Part shown: positions 14,787 to 18,738 of the stretch, one piece after another
Layout: the number at the start of each line of letters is the position of its first letter
Numbering within the stretch: position 1 is the first letter of the stretch
NCBI GenBank assembly: GCA_049296795.1
Contig: JBAQTC010000012.1
Location: 1 to 18,738, forward strand
Direction of reading: 5' to 3'
DNA: 18,738 nt
Source of the DNA: CAXNKH01 sp049296795
GTDB lineage: Bacteria; Pseudomonadota; Gammaproteobacteria; Burkholderiales; Burkholderiaceae_C
The notes under the pieces: model-generated
What the model was told of the DNA's origin: nothing
Seen by the model: the letters and a program-made list of their open reading frames with translations, nothing else
Database searches by the model: none
Position numbers and translations under genes: made by a program

Positions 14787-14848
14787 GTCCTGCGACAAGC
14801 TCTACTGTGTCAGTGCTATCAACCAGCCCGGGGCTGTTAATCCGTTGA

Positions 14849-14887
14849 GGACAGCGCTGGTGCGCTTCGCGTCACTGCGGACTGTCC
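14849..14887. repeat. Long hairpin in the nasA-ybiB gap
   Basis: GGACAG (14849-14854) pairs with CTGTCC (14882-14887). Inside, CGC pairs with GCG, GTG with CAC, and CGC with GCG around a TTC loop, with small bulges. No T-tract follows, so it may be a REP-like element or a mRNA-stabilising or partially terminating structure between nasA and ybiB. The rest of the 155-bp gap shows nothing clear except a -10-like GACAAT at 14930-14935 just before ybiB. Confidence 0.6.
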
Positions 14888-14941
14888 CGCAAGGTTTCAC
14901 GAGACAACCCCAAGTCATCACCGATCCGCGACAATCGTGGC

Positions 14942-15847
14942 ATGAGCATCAGTCAGTACATCAAAGTCATCGGTCGCGGCAAAGACGGGGCCCGGGCTAT
15001 CTCGCGGGCGCAAGCGACTGATTTGTTCGGCCAGGTGCTCGACGGCACGGTGACCGATCTGGAAATTGGCGCTTTTTGTCTGGCGATGCGGATCAAGGGC
15101 GAAACGGCAGAAGAAATGGCCGGATTCCTAGATGCCACCACCGAGCGGCTGAACCTGGTCCCTGCTGGCCAACAAGCGCTGGTGGTGATTCCGAGCTACA
15201 ACGGTGCCCGTAAATTACCGGTACTCACCCCGCTGCTGGCCTTGCTGCTGGCGCGCGAGGGCCTCCCCATTTTGGTGCACGGCACTTCAACCGAATCGAG
15301 CCGGGTTTATACCGCCAAGGTGCTCGAAGCGCTGGGAATTCACCCTTGGAGCGCGGTGGGAAAGATTGCCCCGGGCCAGGTCGTTTTCGCCCCCACTGCT
15401 TTGCTGTGTCCGGGTTTGCAGCGCTTGCTCGACGTGCGTCGCGCCGTTGGACTGCGCAATCCGGCACACAGTCTGGTCAAACTGATGAACCCGAGTCAAG
15501 GCAAAGCCCTGATCGTGAGCAGCTACACCCATCCCGAATATGCGCTCTCGATGGCAGCCACCTTCGAGCTGATGAAGTCCAATGCGCTGCTGTTGCGTGG
15601 CACCGAAGGCGAGGCGGTGGCCGACCCGCGCCGCGTGCCACGGATGGAAGCTTTCATGGGCGGGCAGCGTCGCTTGCTGCAAGAAACCCAGGCTGGCAGC
15701 TTGGCCAACTTACCCGAACTGCCGACCGACCCTGACGCAAACCGAACTGCGCACTATATTCAACACGTAATGGCTGGCCAAATTCCGGTTCCAGCGCCCA
15801 TTGCGCTCCAGGTGGAACACATCTTGCATCTGTGTCAGCAGCTATGA
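14942..15847 (+). CDS. ybiB: DNA-binding protein YbiB (TrpD2; glycosyltransferase family 3 fold)
   Basis: This 301-residue protein belongs to the YbiB/TrpD2 group, structural relatives of anthranilate phosphoribosyltransferase TrpD. The family's E. coli member is known to bind nucleic acid and lacks TrpD activity. The N-terminal helical domain (about 1-75, DLFGQVLDGTVTDLEIGAFCLAMRIKGET) and the glycosyltransferase-3 core are recognisable. The phosphoribosyl-binding loop is degenerate (HGTSTESSRVYTAK instead of a GTGGD-type loop), arguing against TrpD function. The ATG at 14942 has no clear Shine-Dalgarno, and the close -10-like GACAAT suggests that a leaderless transcript is possible. Its stop overlaps the cobA start as ATGA, so the two are likely translationally coupled. 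Why it sits in a nitrate cluster is unclear. Confidence 0.9.
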   Translation: MSISQYIKVIGRGKDGARAISRAQATDLFGQVLDGTVTDLEIGAFCLAMRIKGETAEEMAGFLDATTERLNLVPAGQQALVVIPSYNGARKLPVLTPLLALLLAREGLPILVHGTSTESSRVYTAKVLEALGIHPWSAVGKIAPGQVVFAPTALLCPGLQRLLDVRRAVGLRNPAHSLVKLMNPSQGKALIVSSYTHPEYALSMAATFELMKSNALLLRGTEGEAVADPRRVPRMEAFMGGQRRLLQETQAGSLANLPELPTDPDANRTAHYIQHVMAGQIPVPAPIALQVEHILHLCQQL

Positions 15848-16653
15848 AACAACTACCAAATTCCAAAACAGGACTGGGCCACGCGCTGTACGGCAGCTGC
15901 ACCTTGGTCGGCGCCGGCCCGGGCGACCCTGAGCTGCTGACGCTCAAAGCCCTCAAAGCGATTCAAAACGCCAGCGTGCTGCTGGTAGACGATCTGGTGA
16001 GCGACGCCATCGTGGCCCTGGCAGCCCCCTCGGCCCGGGTAATCCAGGTCGGCAAACGCGGGGGTTGCAAGTCAACACCACAGTCCTTCATTGAACGCCT
16101 CATGATCACAGCCGCCCAAGAAGGCGAGCGCGTGGTCCGCCTCAAAGGCGGTGACCCCTTCATTTTTGGGCGCGGCGGCGAAGAGCTCGAGCACTTGCAA
16201 CAAGCCGGGATCGAAGTGAGCGTGATCAACGGCATCACGGCCGGACTGGCCGCTGTCAGTTCGCTCGGCGTTCCCCTGACCCACCGTGACCACGCCCACG
16301 GCGTATTGTTGCTGACCGGTCACGCCAAACCAGGTGACACGGACACGCACTGGGCGTCCATCGCTGCCACGGCGCACCAAGCCAGACTCACTCTGGTGAT
16401 CTACATGGGCATCAGTGGCGCCCACAAAATTCAGTATGGCCTGCTCCAAGGACTGCCCGCCAGTACGCCGGTGGCACTGATCCAGAACGTCAGCTTGCCC
16501 GAGCAAAAACATGCTGTCACCACCCTGGATCAGCTGTGCCACACATTGGCTGTGCAACATTTCAGCAGCCCCTGCGTGATCGTGGTCGGCGATGTACTGA
16601 CCGGTTTGGCCCAGCTGGCCCAGCCCGCCGGCGCGACCGTACGCCAAGCCTGA
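15844..16653 (+). CDS. cobA: Uroporphyrinogen-III C-methyltransferase (SUMT)
   Basis: SUMT uses two SAM to methylate uroporphyrinogen III at C2 and C7, giving precorrin-2. That compound is the branch point to siroheme (the NirB cofactor) and cobalamin. The 269-residue protein shows LVGAGPGDPELLTL (about 21-34), DDLVS, the RLKGGDPFIFGRGGEE signature (about 100-115), the LTHRDHA block, and a C-terminal VGDVL. It is a single-domain enzyme: the CysG oxidase/ferrochelatase part is absent, so a separate enzyme must finish siroheme. I chose the ATG at 15844, which overlaps the ybiB stop (ATGA), over a GTG at 15832. The setting fits cofactor supply to nitrite reductase. Confidence 0.95.
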   Translation: MKQLPNSKTGLGHALYGSCTLVGAGPGDPELLTLKALKAIQNASVLLVDDLVSDAIVALAAPSARVIQVGKRGGCKSTPQSFIERLMITAAQEGERVVRLKGGDPFIFGRGGEELEHLQQAGIEVSVINGITAGLAAVSSLGVPLTHRDHAHGVLLLTGHAKPGDTDTHWASIAATAHQARLTLVIYMGISGAHKIQYGLLQGLPASTPVALIQNVSLPEQKHAVTTLDQLCHTLAVQHFSSPCVIVVGDVLTGLAQLAQPAGATVRQA

Positions 16654-16677
16654 AGCACTGCGCGCTCGTTGAACCCG

Positions 16678-16696
16678 GGCCGATACACTCTCGGCC
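16678..16696 (+). promoter_or_regulatory. Inverted repeat immediately before the flavoprotein start
   Basis: GGCCGA and TCGGCC flank TACACTC and end one base before the ATG at 16697. The embedded GATACACT is -10-like, which would give a nearly leaderless transcript. If transcribed from cobA, the same sequence would form a 6-bp hairpin next to the start codon. Confidence 0.35.
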
Positions 16697-17941
16697 ATGC
16701 ACTCTTTTGACGTCGTCATGGTCGGTGCCGGCGCCGCCGGCCTGTTTTGTGCCGGCGTCGCCGGCCAGCTCGGGCTTAAAGTGTTATTGATCGACCACAG
16801 TGAAAAAGTGGCCGAGAAGATCCGGATCTCTGGCGGTGGTCGGGCCAACTTCACCAACCGCGACCTCGATCCAGCCGCACCCCACAAACACTTTGTCGGC
16901 AACAACCCGCATTTTTGTCGCAGCGCCTTGAGCCGCTACACACCGCAAGACTTCACCGAGTTGCTCGACAGCCACGCTGTGGCTTGGCATGAAAAACACA
17001 AGGGCCAGTTGTTCTGCGACCGCTCGGCCGAAGACCTGATCACGGCGCTGCTGGCCGAATGCGGCAAGGGCGCCGTGACCCGCTGGCAACCCTGTAGCGT
17101 CAAGCAAATTCGGACCACGACCGGTGCTGATGGTGCGCGCTATGAAGTCGATAGCAGTGCCGGAACGATTCGCACCCGCTCGCTGGTGATTGCCAGCGGC
17201 GGCTTGTCGATACCCAAAATTGGCGCCAGTGATTTGGGCTACCGGGTCGCACGACAGTTTGATCTGCGCTTGGTTGAGCCGCGCCCAGCCTTAGTGCCCC
17301 TGAGCTTTGAGGGCCCGTCCTGGCTCCCCTATTCGACGCTGTCAGGTCTGTCGCTACCGGTTCAAATTGCCACCGGCAGCAAGAAATTCAGCACCACTTT
17401 TCTAGAGGATTTACTGTTTACCCACCGCGGTCTCAGTGGCCCGGCCGCCTTACAGATTTCGAGTTACTGGCATGACCCATCGCCGATACGGATCAATCTG
17501 GCGCCCCAAGCTGAAGTGCTCGATGTTCTGCTGTACGCCAAGTCCCATTCACGAAAATTACTGGTGAATGAACTGACTGAGTTGGTGCCTTCACGGCTGG
17601 CACAAGCCTGGGTTGGGCAAAACGCCGACTGGCAACGCCCGGTCAACGAGATCACGGACAAGTCGCTGGCTGGCCTGGCTCAGCAGATCAGTCAGCTGGA
17701 ATTGACACCAAGCGGGACCGAAGGCTATAAAAAAGCCGAAGTCACAGCCGGCGGCGTCGACACCCGCGACCTCTCCAGCCAGAGCATGGAATCGAGCCAA
17801 GCGGGCCTGTATTTCATTGGCGAAGTGGTCGATGTCACCGGCTGGCTCGGCGGCTACAACTTCCAGTGGGCCTGGGCCAGCGCCTATGCCTGCGCCCAGC
17901 ACCTGGCGTCTTCCTGCGCCAGCACGGGGACTACGGGTTAG
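16697..17941 (+). CDS. BaiN/HI0933-family NAD(P)/FAD-dependent oxidoreductase
   Basis: This 414-residue flavoprotein has the FAD dinucleotide-binding motif VMVGAGAAGLFCAGVAG at residues 7-23, the family signature ISGGGRANFTN (about 51-61), VIASGGLSIPKIGASD in the middle, and the C-terminal FAD-contact segment GLYFIGEVVDVTGWLGGYNFQWAWASA. These define the HI0933/BaiN/YhiN family of aminoacetone-oxidase-like proteins, most of which have no established substrate. The start ATG at 16697 directly follows a GGCCGA/TCGGCC inverted repeat (16678-16683 / 16691-16696). No Shine-Dalgarno is visible. It follows cobA by 43 nt, and whether it belongs to the operon is unsure. The right-end repeat R1 starts almost at its stop codon. 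Confidence 0.92.
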   Translation: MHSFDVVMVGAGAAGLFCAGVAGQLGLKVLLIDHSEKVAEKIRISGGGRANFTNRDLDPAAPHKHFVGNNPHFCRSALSRYTPQDFTELLDSHAVAWHEKHKGQLFCDRSAEDLITALLAECGKGAVTRWQPCSVKQIRTTTGADGARYEVDSSAGTIRTRSLVIASGGLSIPKIGASDLGYRVARQFDLRLVEPRPALVPLSFEGPSWLPYSTLSGLSLPVQIATGSKKFSTTFLEDLLFTHRGLSGPAALQISSYWHDPSPIRINLAPQAEVLDVLLYAKSHSRKLLVNELTELVPSRLAQAWVGQNADWQRPVNEITDKSLAGLAQQISQLELTPSGTEGYKKAEVTAGGVDTRDLSSQSMESSQAGLYFIGEVVDVTGWLGGYNFQWAWASAYACAQHLASSCASTGTTG

Positions 17942-17942
17942 C

Positions 17943-18202
17943 CACCGGCCTCGCCAACACCTGCGAGCGCAGTTGGAATTTAGTTTCATGCCTGCACTTC
18001 GCGTAAGGCGGGCGGCGTAGCTGTCCTTCTTCGGCTCAGTCTGCTTACCGATGCAAAGATTCTGGTTGCGTACGGGTGTGCGCCCAGGCGCTTGGGGTGG
18101 GCAGCTGCGCGGCTGTCCCCCAGCCTTCGGCTTCCTCCTTGATGCCGCTGCGCCGACCACCCCAAACACCCGGGCATCCAACAGAGTTGCTATTGGTCGT
18201 TG
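17943..18202 (+). repeat. Repeat copy R1 downstream of the flavoprotein gene
   Basis: R1 aligns with R2 from CCACCGGCC to the region after CGGGCATC, with about 10 percent differences in the second half and more in the first. Shared blocks include GGCGGGCGGCGT.GCTGTCC, CTTCGGCTCAGTCTGCTTAC, GGGGTGGGCAGCTGCGCGGC and CTTCCTCCTTGATGCCGCTG. Internal hairpins are kept: GCCC/GGGC, CAGC/GCTG, AGCC/GGCT, and GATGCC pairing with GGCATC about 25 bp later. It begins one base after the flavoprotein stop and lacks the first 50 or so bases of the unit. Confidence 0.85.
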
Positions 18203-18334
18203 TGGGCGTTTTGGGCTTTGGAAAACACTATGCAATGCCAGATGGGACGGCGGTGCGGGTGTCCGGGCGTAGGCCCGATTCGCGGTTGCTACATAGCGGG
18301 TGCGCCAGCCTCAGTGTTAAAGCAGCAACGATCG
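18203..18334. other. Spacer between repeat copies
   Basis: I see no gene with family character, no RNA gene and no clear promoter here. The longer open frames across it run into the repeats on both sides in the manner expected of GC-rich non-coding DNA. Confidence 0.5.
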
Positions 18335-18648
18335 AACGAACCGACAGTCGCCCGCGAGCCTGGGCTGGAGAACGGGCACCCAATCCACCGGCCTTGCCCA
18401 CACCTACGCACGCATCTGGTTTTGAGCAATTTCACGCCAAGACCTCGCGTTAGGCGGGCGGCGTGGCTGTCCTTCTTCGGCTCAGTCTGCTTACTGCTGC
18501 AAAGATGCTGGTTGCGTACTGGTGTACGCCCAGGTGCTTGGGGTGGGCAGCTGCGCGGCTGTCCCCCAGCCTTCGGCTTCCTCCTTGATGCCGCTGCGCC
18601 ATCCACCCCAAACACCCGGGCATCAAGCAGGTTCGGTATTTGGCGTTA
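18335..18648 (+). repeat. Repeat copy R2, fullest copy in the window
   Basis: R2 contains both halves of the unit. The first part (about 18338-18473) matches R0 at the left edge, and the second part (about 18440-18648) matches R1. Near its end CTTGATGCC (9 bp) pairs perfectly with GGCATCAAG, with the loop CGCTGCGCCATCCACC...ACCC between them. The same pairing is conserved with changes in R1, hinting at a structure-forming element. No transposase is encoded. The function and wider copy number are unknown. Confidence 0.85.
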
Positions 18649-18687
18649 GACAAGCCGACACGCAGGAGCAGGGCAGTGGTGCACTCA

Positions 18688-18730
18688 GCGCAGCGGCATC
18701 AAGGAGGAATTGTCGGCCCCAGGCCGACAA
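18688..18730. repeat. Inverted piece of the repeat plus a perfect hairpin at the right edge
   Basis: GCGCAGCGGCATCAAGGAGG (18688-18707) is the reverse complement of a block inside R1 and R2. It is followed by TTGTCGGCC-CCA-GGCCGACAA (18710-18730), a perfect 9-bp stem with a 3-base loop. The element is probably cut off by the window end, so its extent is unknown. Confidence 0.7.
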
Positions 18731-18738
18731 GGGGGACA

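Noticed and set aside
16072..16905. 277-codon minus-strand frame across cobA and the start of the flavoprotein gene.
   Set aside because: Antisense to two well-supported genes and no recognisable domain.
18449..18652. GTTAGGC and GTTAGAC heptamers in the right-end repeats resemble integron attC core sites (GTTRRRY).
   Set aside because: No matching RYYYAAC partner at the right distance, no attC-like L boxes, no integron integrase, and the equivalent bases in R0 and R1 (GATAGGC, GTAAGGC) break the consensus.
17986..18653. Minus- and plus-strand open frames of 60-150 codons in the right-end region, with similar proteins from R1 and R2.
   Set aside because: The similarity follows from the DNA repeat. 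Several frames are conserved equally, there is no family character and no ribosome-binding site, and one long frame runs antisense into the flavoprotein gene.
1..18738. tRNA, rRNA, CRISPR array or riboswitch.
   Set aside because: No cloverleaf, rRNA-like or regularly spaced short repeat pattern was found on reading. The palindromes present do not match a riboswitch class I know.

Overview
The window looks like chromosomal DNA of a betaproteobacterium, most likely of the Comamonadaceae (a Rhodoferax/Polaromonas-like organism). I infer this from GC-rich codon usage, protein sequence character, the gene set narK / PP2C-kinase / nirB / nirD / nasA / ybiB / cobA, and lineage-typical short palindromic repeats. 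I did not verify the taxonomy by any search.

Layout. A 5' repeat fragment (about 22-152) abuts tsaD (minus; tRNA t6A synthesis). The divergent region 1280-1460 carries an almost perfect NtrC-type dyad and a sigma-54 -24/-12 promoter for narK (plus; nitrate/nitrite transporter). Three minus-strand genes follow. In transcriptional order they are a PP2C-phosphatase/Ser-Thr-kinase fusion with a C-terminal membrane anchor, a Cache-PAS-GGDEF-EAL cyclic-di-GMP protein, and a class I SAM methyltransferase. From 8873 a second sigma-54 promoter drives the assimilatory nitrate reduction genes nirB, nirD and nasA. Then come ybiB, cobA (SUMT) and a BaiN/HI0933-family flavoprotein gene. The last 800 bases hold two diverged copies of a roughly 300-bp repeat whose first part is also found at the left edge, and no convincing gene.

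How the genes work together. NarK imports nitrate, NasA (Mo-bisMGD, [4Fe-4S] and a C-terminal BFD-type [2Fe-2S] domain) reduces it to nitrite, and NirBD (FAD, Fe-S, siroheme) reduces nitrite to ammonium. CobA makes precorrin-2, the precursor of the siroheme that NirB needs. The GG-N10-GC promoters before both narK and nirB, plus the TGCAC-N7-GTGCA site before narK, indicate control by nitrogen limitation through NtrC and RpoN. The membrane-anchored phosphatase/kinase fusion divergent from nirB is a candidate additional regulator.

Most notable is the load of small palindromic elements in this cluster. A 116-bp REP/RAYT-like inverted-repeat element is read through in frame inside nasA. A family-type palindromic repeat is read through in frame between the glycine-loop region and the catalytic lysine of the kinase. 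A strong 29-bp hairpin sits inside a partial duplication of the nasA 5' end, and further long hairpins lie at the narK stop codon and between nasA and ybiB. A G10 tract sits in the leader of the c-di-GMP gene.
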